DNA of 64,000 bases from Undaria pinnatifida (Eukaryota > Sar > Phaeophyceae > Laminariales > Alariaceae). Shown piece by piece: positions 37,801 to 47,833 of the stretch; position 1 is the first letter of the stretch, and each line of letters opens with the position of its first letter. Under the pieces are notes generated by a model. That model saw nothing but the letters and a program-made list of their open reading frames with translations. It was not told the origin of the DNA and did not search any database. The DNA is taken from assembly GCA_012845835.1 (NCBI GenBank), contig JABAKD010000002.1:11754120-11818119 (forward strand). Direction: 5' to 3'. The translations under genes were made by a program, and so were the position numbers.

Positions 37801-40800
37801 GGACGCGATCGCGGCCTCCAAGACTAGAGCCATCCTGCGCTCGACCACGCCGTCGTAGATCGGAGAGTCGACTGGCGTGAGTTCACGGCGATACAGTGGT
37901 AGTCCAACAGCGTCACGAACTCACCCTTGGTGCATTCAGTGCCGTTGTCTGAGCGCAGGCACTCCACAATGGATGGGGTGCACTGTCTACAAACGTTAGC
38001 AAAAAAACTAGCGAAAACAGCGGGCACGTCGGACTTCTGCTTAAGGAAGTAAGTGCAGCCAAACCGAAAAAAATCGCCCACGATCAGGAGATAGTAGTGA
38101 CCACCAGACGACGAGGGACGCTTTCCGGACAGGTCTACGAACAGGCGTTCTAGGGGCTTGGTCGAGCGGCTAGTAGTCGACCGCGGGACTGGCATCCTCC
38201 TCCCCTTCCGAACACCCAGCACAAGGAACAAACTCTCCAGCCACCTTCACACCTTGTTGGCGCGCCGTTTCACGCAGGGTTTCAGTATGGGACTGGGCTA
38301 GCGCAACGTGAAGATCGTTAATGTCGATACGTTATTGCTAGCCCGGGACCGATACTGCGTTAGCGATGGGGAGTTTCGTTATCCTGGTGGCGAAACAATA
38401 TTAACCAGCTTCTCTGCGCACAAACGAAACACTCCCCCCGAGCATGTGGACCCCCTCGTTGTCCATGGCCACACGGCATTTTGGCATCACAGCGTGCAGT
38501 GAGAACGATTTAAAACGGACTCCGGGTACGTAAGACACTTTTGGCAGGCTCACGCGCGGGTCACCACCAGGGCAGTGCACCAGCAAAGACAACTTCCCAA
38601 AACACTCGATACCCACCATCGTCATGTCACCTATCACCAACCTCTCCTTACCTGCCGGAGGGGAGGTACAATCAAACATCCCAGTGGAGTCCCCCGGGAC
38701 ATGGCACGAAGCACCAGACTCTGCGACCCAGTGGTCTGTTTCATTACCCCTGGAAAGGTCACGACCAGGCGTCTCATTATCATTAAAGGCGTAGCTGGGT
38801 AGGTACGCAGTCTGGGCGGTGAGAAGGTGAGGGTTGTCAGCTGACGTGCTACTGCTTTGCGTCCATTCCGGTACCCCAGGTTGATCATGCGGAGAGTAAA
38901 AAACGGCCGGGGGGGCGTTCGGTGGAGAGGCGGCTCTTCGGGGCATAGCTAGTCGGAGCGTAACTACCAGCCCCATAGGGCTGATAGTCTGCTTCGGCCT
39001 GCCAATTTCCGTCGTAAGACGCTAAGGGGGGGTTGGAAGGATGCAGCATGCGCTCCTAAATAACCTGAGTTGGTGGGGAATTAAGTGTGACGTTTGCATG
39101 TGCATGTGGGTCAGTAGTGCATTGGGCAGCATAATGCCCAGGTTGCTCACATCTGAAGCACAACCGGCGAGGCATTGCGGTACGTCTACGTGGCGGTCCC
39201 AACCCTGCGGGTGGGGGGAATCTCGATGGTTGTGCACCAGGCGGAGGTTGAACTGGGATGTATCCCATCGGGGTTACATCACGGGCGCTTCCAAAACGTG
39301 GTGACCTCGAGTCATCCCAACGCCACAGCCCATATGTCGGATCTAAACGACACGATGGACCCACTACACCGCTTCCATCACTCTGATACGGCTGCTGTTG
39401 TTGTTGCTGCTGCTGCTGCGGCTGCGACCGGTTCTGCTGTTGGTGCTTGTGTTTCCCGTTTCTTAGTTCCCCCCTATGGTCCTGCCCGATCCCGCCACCC
39501 CCTGCACCGGCCGGTTGTGCACCGCCGGCGTAGAGAGCATGAGGGTCTACCGCCTTAGTCTGACCTTTTCCTTTTCCTACGTCCTTCTTCTCCGACATGC
39601 ATGCGTTTTGAAACGTCTCTTAAATTCCAGCACGGGTCAGACCAGGGCGGGCCGAACTAATTTTCTTCTCAACGTTGTAAAACGCCGACAGGTTTTGGAC
39701 CATGTGTACATTCACTTCGTCATCCTTGTTGCCTCCTGACATGGTCAGTTTCTGCGCTGTCTTGGCCATTCGGCTTAAGTAATCTGCAGGGTCTTCGCCC
39801 TCTTATCATCGTAATTGCGTCGAGCTCTTGTGCTACTCCACGCTTCTCCACAACCGTCTTGGGAGCGTAAAAGTTATCTATGACTTTCGTAAAAGTCATC
39901 CATGACTTTCCATGCACCGCCTTAGGATTTTGTGTCTTATCATTCTGGTTAAACACGGGGAGTCAGAGTCAATAGCTTCTATTAATATCAAAAACTCTCA
40001 AGCCATCCTAGCACGCGCAATCGTTGTAGCCGAGTGCCTCAACAGCAAGTCGTCGTGAGTGAGGACGTCATCAGCTACTAACACACGGTTGGACGTCTCT
40101 CTATAGGCATCTCGGGCACCCTTGTTTCCCGCAAACGATGTAAACTTTGCTTGCCAAAGGGGCCACGTGTCTCTCTGGTTTTGAAACTTGGGTGGGAGAT
40201 TGCTACCAAAATACCCACCTCGATGGCCCAGCCCGTGCATAACGGACGTAGGCGTAAAAGAAGTTGGGGCCGTGCGGTGTGACTCCTTCCAGTAGGACCA
40301 CTTTACGCTGGAAAACACCAGCTGCTCCAAAATCTCGGGTGGAATCACGCCGCTACTCCGTGGGACTGCACTCGAATCAACGTCCCCAATGGCTCGGTTG
40401 ATACCTCCAGCTAGCTATCTTCCGCAGAAAAGCCCCAGTCGCACAATATCCTGGCTTCTAAGAAGGATCGGATCTCGGTCGCGCGATAACTATCGTGTCT
40501 CGTTGACCATATGAAGCGTAGAGGACTTACCCGTTGAGCGACTAGTAGTGGGGTAGGGAGTCACCAGTGTAAAAACAAGTACAAGACGTGTAAATTGTAT
40601 TATCGCTCCTTGCCGAGGCAACACGTGGAGTGCACTCCACTCGGCAGAATATAAGCAGCTAGTTAGGCCGAATTTTATTCTGCCATCCCGATAACCCGCT
40701 ACCGTAGCCAAACAATTATTGAAAATCCCTGCTATAATCAACCGTTGTCATACCCGTATCGTATCTAAGCACACAATCAACGGCCTCCCTGCTTTTTTGT

Positions 40801-43800
40801 TAATTGCTTTGTCATTTTTGCTATTATTCGGGTCTTCTGCGCGTCTGCTAAATATGGATGCCGTTGCATAAGGTTTCGCGTCTAGGGGACGAGCTTCGGG
40901 AGAAGGAAAACACGATTCTCCGACACCGCCTTGGGCCGGATTGGACGCCGGCTCTCGATCAAAGCACTAAGGCATGTATACCAGCGTGTGTCATGGACGA
41001 AACCCCAATGCCCCCCCCCACAACGCCTCTCCCACCGTATCATATTATATGACACCGGTGAAGGCTTGAACGGAGCGACGCTGTGGTTGTATTTTACCTT
41101 GCATGTTTGAACAGCTGCTACCCTCTGGTTGTATTTTACCTTGCATGGCACTTACCCCTTTAACTGCTAGAGAAATAATCCCGAACTATTTCCAAGCATT
41201 TTGTCGCAAACAATGAGGGTGTACTAGTAGGTTTTTGCCGGTCTGAATTTTCAGTTTTCACCGCTCGGTACCAGGGTAACACTACTAACTCGACTGAACC
41301 TTAATCTTGCACTCTGGCTTCCAGGATCCACACACCTCAGACGAGCTACAGCATTTGCGAGATCGACTGGCAGAATCGGAGAGAAGTGTACGAGTGATGA
41401 GACTAAGGGAGGCGAGGGCTTTGGAGCGGTTCACGGACATGGAGAAGGGATGCGCAGACGCCAACGCAAAGGCTGAGCAAACCCAGGCGAGTTCAATCGT
41501 CAATGATACAAACATACTGGTACGAGTAGCACAAGTAGATGAACGGATGCGCCTGCTCTTCGAGGGAAGCCCAAGTACTTACGGCGCGTTTGGGAGTCGC
41601 CGTACGGATACGGCCAAATTGTCCCGCTGAATTTTGAAGTCGGTTGTCCCCAAAACGCGTGCAGCTGTGAAGGAGCCGATAGGTCGGAACATGATCAAAA
41701 TTTTGAATTACGAAAAGGTGGGATTGAGCATACGCAGGAAAACGGCCAACATGCGCTGGCCATATGCACTATCCTATGCGCCTCACCCCCCACCCCCCCC
41801 GCCACGGCCGCGTACCTGTTACTACACATTCACGGTTTCCAGGACTCGCTTGTCAACGCACAATTGGAGCTATCGTCAAGACCGTCGCTTCGAAACTGGC
41901 GTGCCAGCCAGCGGCGGATTGCCGACCTTGAAACCAAGCTGGCGCAAGCCACCACCCAGGTTTTGCCTCCTTGCGTAATTCCCAAGCGTGTGACTGCGGG
42001 GAGAAATGACGATGCATATTATTGAGTTTGCGGAATCAACTTTGGATCTATTATCTCCCTCGGCGAGGTAGTTCGTAATTCGGCACGATCAGGTCTGAAC
42101 GTCGTTAATTAGTACTTGGCAGGATGTTTATGTGTTTTACCAGGTATACGATCACGCGACGACAATCGATTGTATAGGTTGGTGCCTAGTATATCATATA
42201 CTGGATCGGAAGCGCGGTGATAGCCCAAGAGCGTCGTCAAGTATGAATTATGCATGCGATCGGGAGGCTATGACAGTTGACTACGAGTGTAGTAACGACG
42301 GGCTGGATCGGCAGCACCGTGATAGCCCTGAAGTCGTTCATGCTTTGACGATTCGTTTCGCACACCGTCCAACTGTCGTGGCGTGTGATATTCTAGGCGA
42401 AAGAAGCCGTGGACGTCGCGGAGCTCCGGCGTTGGGTGGACACTAGGGAGCTCATGCGAAGAGACAGGGGGAACCACCGCCTCAAGCTGGATAAGCTGGA
42501 CGAATTGCCCAGTGCTGTAATGAAGCAGGTAAAGTCGACGTGCAGCAGGGTTCGCGTTTAGGTGGGCTCCGCGCTGTCTACGTACGCCCAGGAAGCTCTC
42601 GAAAGTAGCTGTAGTGGAGCAATGGTTTACCGGCTCGCTCCAACCGAATTAGCGGCCAAAATCAGCTGACGGTTGGATGACAGCAATAATTCCTGAGGTA
42701 CGAATACTCGTTTTTTTTTATTGAAATATGAAAGATAAACTTATGAACGAAGTGTTGTTAGCGATTAGGCTGACGTTCCTTGGTACAGCCACACATACAT
42801 TGCCAGACGGCAAACGAACTATGCACGGCTCGCGACTTGCACATGCGTGTCTGTGACGATTGACGTTGACTTCCCGTCCGTCTGTATGCGCTGTATGTGT
42901 TGTATGTGCTCTGCGTGACGCGCGGCGCAGGTCCTTCAGGACGCATGTCGCCTCCTTGCCTTGCAGGATGTTTCCCTCCTCGGGCCGTCGGTAGCGAAGC
43001 TAACCAAGGTGGTGCAAATGCTGCCGCGCCTGGAACGCTTCGTCAACAGGTCAGATCGTGAAATCGAAGACAATAGATTTTTTGCTGATTTTTTGTGCAA
43101 ATTTGGCCTGCTGGCCGTCTGTCAACTCTGTGAGCTTTGGCACACTCGCAATCGCCGAACTCAAGTTGGTATCACCCTCGGTATGGAATACTCACAGTCA
43201 CTAGACGCAATATAGTATTACCCCCCCTCGTCCGGTGTGCCATACCCGACCATGGAAGGTCGTTTTGTTCTGTCTTTTTTGGTGTTTGTCCTTCTTTTTG
43301 TCACTTGATCATTGAAATTCCTCTGCGTACCCTGTTTTCTTTGTTTGTTCTCCCGTCCGTTTCGGTGTTTGTTTATCAGCCCTAATCCCCTCATTTGATT
43401 ATCTATCCCCATTGGTGTTTTTTCTCGTATCCTCGTCGCTTGTTCCAGCGTCTGCGTGTTCGTGTTTCGACACTCTTCGGAGGTGCTATCGGCGCCAAGC
43501 GACGGATCGTTGTCCCAGCTTCTGGACGGTAGGGCACAGACCATGGAAGACGTTCTGCCTCTCCTCGAGCTCTGGCTAGCCCGCGCTCAAGAGCCGGTAC
43601 AGCTCAAGGTATAACATAGATGAAAAGGAAGGTCACGTGTTGACCCGTTTCGAGTTGCACCCACGTTTTGATATACTGTTTGCGGTTCTAATGGGGTTAA
43701 CTGAGATCGTGCCGTCACGTGTTGCCTTTTATGATTTCCTGAAACGTTGGAAATGTATTGACCGCGATGACAGTGTCTATGTACCCCAAAGTTGAACGTT

Positions 43801-46015
43801 TCACGTGTCCGGCCGTTTGAGACGTCCTATCTTCCTTAGTCTGTTTTTTTTTTAATAGCTTCGTCACGTGTCCGGTCGTTTCTGGCATTATTTTTCCATG
43901 TCTTGCTTTTCTGTCGTTCTTTTTCCCCTGTCTTTTCTTTTTTTTTTTGCAGGAATTCCACAACGGCGTTTTGAGACTCCTGGACAAACGGACTGGGCTA
44001 TCTAGTGTGAGAGGCTTTGCTGTTGTGACGAATATGTGTCCCTCGTGTAGGCAGGTATTTCTTGGTGTTTTTGAGTAGCATTGAGCCCAACCGATATCCT
44101 CTTCATCCGTGGGCAAAAAAAGTTGTGTGTCGTACCTGGTATGTATTATTAATAATAATAGTAGTCGCTCGAAAACACGTAGCCGTTTTGTGCCGAATGG
44201 AAAATAGAATGTTTGAAATACAGCCATATCGTATGTCATACCGGTAGATGAAGCTAAGATGAATGCGAGCAAACGTTTTGTTTTCTTTGTTCTGCCATTA
44301 AATATCGATGAAAAGCGAACGCCAAACCATGGATACGTTTTACATGTCGGCATGAAATCTGCTTATTTGTAGCTTCCTCGCGTCGCCTGACGTAGCAGGG
44401 GGCTCGTGGCGCATTCGGCAAGAGCGACAGGGCTGTTTTGTCTGCAATCCAGCACTTGGTGGCGTTGGAGCGCACGTCTCTGGAAGGGGTGCATCTCAAC
44501 GAGCAAGCTGACTGGAGCCTAAACGTGAGGCCCCGCAGACTCAAACTTGCTACAATTTGCTACCAGGTATCAAAAATAGCTCTTTGGGAGCTTGGAAGAG
44601 GAAAAAATAATAAAAATGGCGATTAGAGCATCAGCCACATGAAGCAATGCGGGCTGCTAGCTTAGGGAGTTATATTTTTCATGTCGTACCCCAATGCAAG
44701 GCGTTGTACTACACGCGCGAAGAATGAATTATTGCATGCTGCGATGATAATACCGCAAATCTCGTTTTGTTTTCGTTTTACAATGTGAATAGTTATTTCG
44801 ACCTTCATGCGAGTACCATTTTTGCCCGGCCGGCTTATTTTGTGGCAGTCTCTCACGCCACTCACTTGCGTGCGCGGACGTGCCAGCCCAATGGCCGCGG
44901 CAGTACTGATAAGGCGGTGACAACCCCCCCTCTTTTTTGCGTCCGTTTTTTTGCAGGATGACCCGGAACAACCTGTGAACCGTGTCGTGCGCCACTTCCA
45001 GCTCCTGTTTGGCGTGAAGTCTATAGGAGGTTGCACCGCAAAGCTCAACGAGGTATTTTGCATTATAGGTTTGACAAACCATGCTACTGCTCGCGTTGTA
45101 ATATTGCAAAATACGTGCCCTCAATTTACAGTAGTTTGTTTGTTCCCGAAACGCTCGGCAGGTTGTAAAAGGGGTGAGGATAATCCTTAACGAGCCGAAA
45201 CACCGTGGCGAATCGGTGGGACAAATACGTTTTTTGAATTTTTCCACGAAAAACGATGACACGATTCGTGACGAAAAAAAACTGACAACAAATGAAACAA
45301 ACGTGACTTGATGCTAATGCCTGCTCAGGAATTGCAAATGTCATCACGTTTCGTGATACCAGGTGCTTGATTTGTGGAGGACGTTACGTAGAAATGAGTA
45401 TCTACCGACTGGGAAAACTCGTAGCTGGCGCATTGTTCTGTTTCATAGAATGAGCGTTATTCCTTATATTCCTTCGTCGCTCTCTTGTTGTCGTCCTTGT
45501 TAGTATCATCTCTGTATTGACGCGTCCTACAACCACGTAACTCGACACGATGCCGTAGACGAAGAGTATTCAGACGCATCCTTAGATCATGGAATTTACT
45601 ATGTCACTAACTCCTTACATACAAATATGAGTCATACCGTGTTGTCACCGTCTGGCCCCGAGAGACCAGCCACCCAGCCGAGGCTGCCCGGACGAGGATA
45701 ATAATGCCTCGCATCAAATTCAAAACCTCAATCTCGGGAGACCAGTATCGAACCACCGAATACCACCAACAGTCTCACCTCTTTGCTTCTCCGTCCCAGG
45801 TGTACCGGTTCACGAGCGAGATGCACACTTTCCTGAGGACAGCTGCAGACTTGCTGGACATGCCGAATGCTAAGGCCGAAGCGGTTATGAAGCAACTCGA
45901 AGCCGTGCTAGAGGAGAGGGTTGGCGTCGATCCTGACGCGTGTCTACGCGTTTCTCATGACGCGGGGTCATGGACGGCGGGGAGGCAGATGGAGGAGCGT
46001 CCTGCGGAGGTGTAA
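25860..46015 (+). CDS. CEP70: CEP70 homologue, centrosomal coiled-coil protein (17-18 exons)
   Basis: CEP70 localises to centrosomes and basal bodies and interacts with gamma-tubulin and microtubules. Exons: 25860-25944 (tentative), 26440-26713, 27117-27296, 28271-28399, 28974-29120, 31886-31993, 32838-33008, 33374-33478, 40873-40971, 41325-41486, 41843-41959, 42397-42528, 42931-43049, 43449-43608, 43953-44006, 44399-44524, 44957-45052, 45800-46015 (TAA). All junctions keep frame; the total is about 826 residues. Family hallmarks: ESPWDTLNE joined to TIREQGFRPVSLSRPGG (the N-terminal W..LN..L...G..P.SL block), coiled coils, SSRPSLRNWRASQRRI ADLETKLAQ, MEDVLPLLELWLARAQ, VVRHFQLLFGVKSIGG, and MHTFLRTAADLLDMPN. 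Human CEP70 is shorter (about 600 residues); the extra length is an N-terminal Ala/Ser/Gly-rich region. No start ATG was identified. Two introns seem to use GC donors. Confidence 0.88.
26440..26713 (+). CDS. CEP70: CEP70 exon coding the Ala/Ser-rich N-terminal region
   Basis: The exon opens after 'gctcgtcag' with one base completing a codon and ends GCG|gtgagc. It reads ASGQLQARLLGIEAAVLDSA, then low-complexity Ala/Ser/Gly/Glu sequence ending PPGAPAKA. It joins in frame to the exon at 27117. Its phase also fits the tentative upstream exon 25860-25944, which ends CCACG|gtaggt. The opposite strand is open too, but phase and neighbours favour the plus reading. Confidence 0.6.
29735..29850 (+). 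mobile_element. 3' end fragment of a LINE (copy at 60.75-60.89 kb)
   Basis: The block with 'gtgaaaacccaacgtgctcc' and 'cggcatagtagggatgcgag', ending 'caaactgagtacccccccc', matches 60770-60885, where the same order ends 'caaactgagtacacccaccc'. A C-rich tail after 'gagtac' also closes the longer LINE fragment at about 31040. It is therefore read as a LINE 3' terminus, 5'-truncated. Confidence 0.55.
29870..31045 (+). mobile_element. 5'-truncated LINE, C-terminal half of ORF2
   Basis: The plus frame 29920-30276 reads VIVPKLEYAGEACEGNAKFV, LETVQMTAAKTVLGYSS, LGMYSLKTNRDMRKLTWQYK, the region downstream of the reverse transcriptase in many LINEs. After a stop and a frameshift it continues with a CTCG zinc-finger-like segment, RTHIIGEYKLYKEERDVF, ILGDRWWPQTAKQ, and NGAPSPKGCVVNGQTTKANN, then a stop and a C-rich tail. 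A 69 bp minisatellite (about 30342-30500) interrupts it. The reverse transcriptase core is missing, so it is inactive. Confidence 0.75.
30342..30500 (+). repeat. Minisatellite within the LINE, unit about 69 bp
   Basis: The unit begins 'gaagtttggcgggt', continues 'agacagaagtaaaagaaagg' and ends 'ggctagcgctaa'. It is present about 2.2 times, with an extra internal 'gaaagaaaggacagaa' step in the second unit. It falls where a charged linker of the LINE protein would be encoded. Confidence 0.75.
31060..31786 (+). mobile_element. LINE fragment with reverse-transcriptase core
   Basis: The plus frames show LQGVVQGYTLPPDLFMVCID DM and SGLMLADDFVGISQTPEGLQ. These are the QG.LSP..F and (Y/L)ADD motifs of a non-LTR reverse transcriptase. 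After several stops it reads KMDAILKDSHLGSRI, LEYAR, and LETVQITAAKKVLGCS, overlapping by homology the start of the fragment at 29.87 kb, and then breaks off. The order is therefore RT part downstream of a C-terminal part, as if two truncated copies inserted next to each other. Confidence 0.75.
33836..34138 (-). repeat. Left LTR (3' LTR of the element)
   Basis: Shared with 40496-40804 are 'tgaagcgtagagg', 'gccatcccgata', 'ctataatcaaccgt', 'gtatctaagcac' and a terminal 'cctgctttttt'. The outer end is TG; the inner end is not exactly defined because homology fades after the T run. Confidence 0.85.
34940..35350. repeat. Tandem repeat, three units of about 125 bp, in the copia 3' region
   Basis: Each unit carries 'gttctggttttgtccatacc', 'aagctctcaagacgcgttg' and 'tttacaagactctttt', followed by an 'aacatcatgcgctc'-like end. 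Units start near 34950, 35100 and 35225 and are 80-90 percent alike by eye. They lie between the end of pol and the 3' LTR of the element. Confidence 0.8.
35390..36642 (-). pseudogene. copia pol: reverse transcriptase and RNase H remnant
   Basis: Minus-strand pieces in several frames: KVRLVASGCGQHEGMDLFET F (RT start), DEQAFVQSNLEDV, then VTVVHVDDIFAVGRKARYDQ (the YVDD box, here HVDD), followed by LRRYAGCGYSRDGDVDTLTI. RNase H follows near 35650-35800 with CVTLSTTEAEYAALADTIKE, and the C-terminus near 35400-35470 reads VAVESEEQHADFLTKVLAG. Frameshifts separate these blocks, so no functional polymerase can be made. Confidence 0.8.
37591..38340 (-). pseudogene. copia integrase with GAG-pre-integrase finger, frameshifted
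   Basis: Near 38200-38330 the minus strand reads NDLHVALAQSHTETLRETA then GEFVPCAGC, the HHCC zinc finger before integrase. The core follows: LERLFVDLSGKRPSSSGGHY with catalytic Asp, LLIVGDFFRFGCTYFLKQ, and VECLRSDNGTEC with the second Asp. After a frameshift comes MVERRMALVLEAAIASCLE with the expected Glu neighbourhood, then LWAEACVHASDAINV. Confidence 0.82.
38401..38976 (-). pseudogene. copia aspartic protease region; catalytic Asp replaced by Glu
   Basis: This 191-codon frame contains DHWVAESGASCHVPGDSTGM. Copia proteases normally read W..DSGAS.H(M/V); here the catalytic Asp is Glu, which should abolish activity. Downstream is VSLPKVSYVPGVRFKSFSLH, the usual 'L..V.YVP....L.S' segment. The N-terminal part is Pro/Ser-rich linker. 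Confidence 0.78.
39056..40350 (-). pseudogene. copia gag with CCHC zinc knuckle, frameshifted
   Basis: Three minus frames make up gag. 40348-39998 has WPLWQAKFTSFAGNKGARDA. 39956-39720 has SWMTFTKVIDNFYAPKTVVE. 39598-39056 has a poly-Gln/Gly/Pro linker and RLCFRCEQPGHYAAQCTT. The last is a classic CX2CX4HX4C knuckle that binds element RNA. Frames are separated by shifts, so the capsid protein is not intact. Confidence 0.82.
40496..40804 (-). repeat. Right LTR (5' LTR of the element)
   Basis: It is collinear with 33836-34138, starting TGTCTCGTTGACC and ending near 'cctgcttttttgttaattg'. Its transcription start would face gag on the minus strand, antisense to the host CEP70 gene. Confidence 0.85.
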
Positions 46016-47661
46016 AGTGTACCTGGTCGGATTCTGCGTGACGTGTAGCCCCCACACAAACCCGCTTGACGTAACATAGTTATCAGAGATGGTGGTAACG
46101 ACGTGATGAACACCCATCTTTGATCATATTAGTTGTCTTCAGTAGAAACTTGAGCGGCAGGACAATTGTAACCGTCGCCAATTTGTGTGCGTTGAACCTC
46201 GGCCCAGCAGTTGGAGGAGCGTCCCGTGGAAGTGTAAGGTGTGGGTATGCGTCCGGTGTAGCCAACGCACGAACACACACCTGGCATATTAGTTGTAACC
46301 ATGTTGTAGAATTCGCGAGGAATATAGACCACCCGCGGCCGACGTATCACGAAACTTGCAGAGTTAGTATCGACCGTCCACACTCAATCGTCAACGTTAC
46401 AGCTGACGTGTTTGTAATTGTTTTTCTTTCGGGGCCTTAAGGCGCATATGACCCGATATGCGCAATATTTCTGAGAGAAGCCCAGCATTGCGAGAAGTGC
46501 GAGTTTTGTACGTATTTTCTCGTCTCCCTTTCCTTTTGGTAACTCAGACCCGGGGTCACCAAGCAGGCACTTCCCCCAATCTCCCCACTACGTACGGTGC
46601 ATGCCTTCATTTTTGTCACGAGAAGGGGTTGGCATTTTTCCCTCGTGGAATTGTGCATGCACACGCTACGTAGGCGCCTTCTGCGTGTCAAGTTCACCGA
46701 AGCAGAAAAAAAAAGTCCCTCGGGGGGATCGAACTCGCGAAGTCTACCGTAGCCCCACTAGAGCTGCACCCACGTTTCTGTGGACAAATTGTAGGAAATA
46801 GTGTGGGATACGACGATATTTTTTTATTGGGGAGAGGGTATAGTAATTGCGAGGATTGGATTCCCACTAGACCACCGGGGTCGCCGGATTGTAGGGAATA
46901 ATTGGCCAAGCAGATCGATGCGATGACAAGTGCTACAATAGCGAGAGGTACACTTGCACTTTTGGAGCCAAACGTGCGGTGACTGGTGGGAATCCTTAAA
47001 TCAGGAACTAGGCAATGTTGGTGGAGTGTCATTTGTGCTTCACCAGACTGTTAGTTCTTTTAGCTACCACTTGTGGGGGGCATAGGATTGTTGATCGTTT
47101 TTTTACCTACTGTGTTTGCATGGGATTGCTCATGATCGGGTTGCACTTTTTTGTATCTCGAAGTCAGTTTTGGGATGATTTAGGCTTTGCAAAGAGCTCC
47201 TCGTGTGAGGGACCTCCGAAAGGCTTTTAGATGCGCCCCCAGCAGCATGCGTTGGAGCTGTAAAGGTTGAATCAGTCACGGTGAAGATGTTAGCTTGACA
47301 AGAGCCGGCCGGAAAACAAACAAATTCCTTATTTGTTTTTCTGGGGAACGCCTTCATATTTGTTGACAAGCGTGACGGACTGAGACGGGGAGGCGGGGCT
47401 TCATTCGAATTTGACGGGACCTCTATTTTTTTTTGGCGTGGTTAAAACTAGAAATTCATCTTCGCTCGTAATAATACCTGGTAACATTTTTTGTTACTGG
47501 CGTGGACGAATCGGTTGTAGTTGGCCGATGCTGAGGGCTACGAGTTGGGTCACCGTTCATACAGCAAGGTGACATTGATACAGTAGAATGCCCGCCACGC
47601 GTTTCGATCTCAGCCAAAGGGTACCAGTATGGCAAAGACGGATTACTCAACGTTTGGACTA
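46016..47661. other. No gene recognised downstream of CEP70
   Basis: The 3' untranslated part of CEP70 should start here, but no poly(A) signal stands out. A short imperfect duplication of the region around the CEP70 stop occurs near 46205-46265 ('ggaggagcgtcccgtggaag', 'gtaaggtgt'). The rest is a SINE-like repeat (46.5-46.8 kb) and unassigned AT-rich DNA. Confidence 0.5.
46500..46795 (-). repeat. SINE-like element with tRNA-like head
   Basis: On the minus strand a tRNA-like segment ('cgcgagttcgatccccccga', B-box-like) ends near 46715. A T run and then a body follow with 'gccaaccccttctcgtgaca', 'gaaggcatgcaccgtacgta' and 'ggtgaccccgggtctgagtt'. The body is shared with copies at 13.4, 15.9, 57.1 and 61.2 kb. 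A tRNA-derived Pol III head joined to a family-specific body defines SINEs. Confidence 0.6.
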
Positions 47662-47833
47662 CAGTAGGGGTCCCTCCATGGTGCCGGATGGCCGCTATGG
47701 CGTTTGCGAAATCGCTTAGCTCAGATATGGGAACAACCAGTCAGCAGTGGCAGTGCGCGGGGTAGTGCCAGTTGCCGCTATAGTACCGCCATTTCCAGCA
47801 TAAGGGCGCTATAGAGGGACCACTTCTACTCTG
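47662..47833. mobile_element. Mariner-like MITE (172 bp) with TA flanks
   Basis: Termini CAGTAGGGGTCCCTC and, reverse-complemented, CAGAGTAGAAGTGGTCCCTC are inverted repeats apart from a small insertion. Both ends abut TA (47660-47661 and 47834-47835). TA target duplication plus CAGT-like ends point to Tc1/mariner. The interior has 'gttgccgctatagtaccgcc' and no coding capacity. A relative lies at 16.7 kb, and a looser one at about 53.23-53.36 kb. Confidence 0.65.

Larger units (their letters stand above)
33836..40804 (-). mobile_element. Ty1/copia LTR retrotransposon, degenerate
   Basis: Two direct LTRs of about 305 bp flank internal domains on the minus strand in the order gag, protease, integrase, reverse transcriptase, RNase H, which defines Ty1/copia. 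The LTRs start TGTTTCCTTGACC and TGTCTCGTTGACC and differ at roughly one base in five by eye, so the insertion is old. The reading frame is broken by several shifts and stops. Possible 4-5 bp flanking duplication: cttta before the left LTR, ctttg after the right. The primer-binding site next to the right LTR does not match the usual initiator-Met 3' end. Confidence 0.88.
33479..40872 (+). other. CEP70 intron (7.4 kb) enlarged by a Ty1/copia insertion
   Basis: The intron runs from GAG|gtgaag to 'gcataag'. Nearly all of it is the retrotransposon at 33836-40804. The right LTR ends only about 65 bp upstream of the acceptor, so the branch-point region lies in a narrow strip of original intron. Confidence 0.75.

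Noticed and set aside
43715-44353. 212-codon minus-strand frame, Lys/Arg-rich
   Set aside because: Antisense to CEP70 exon 43953-44006; the basic stretch is the complement of a T-rich intron tract.
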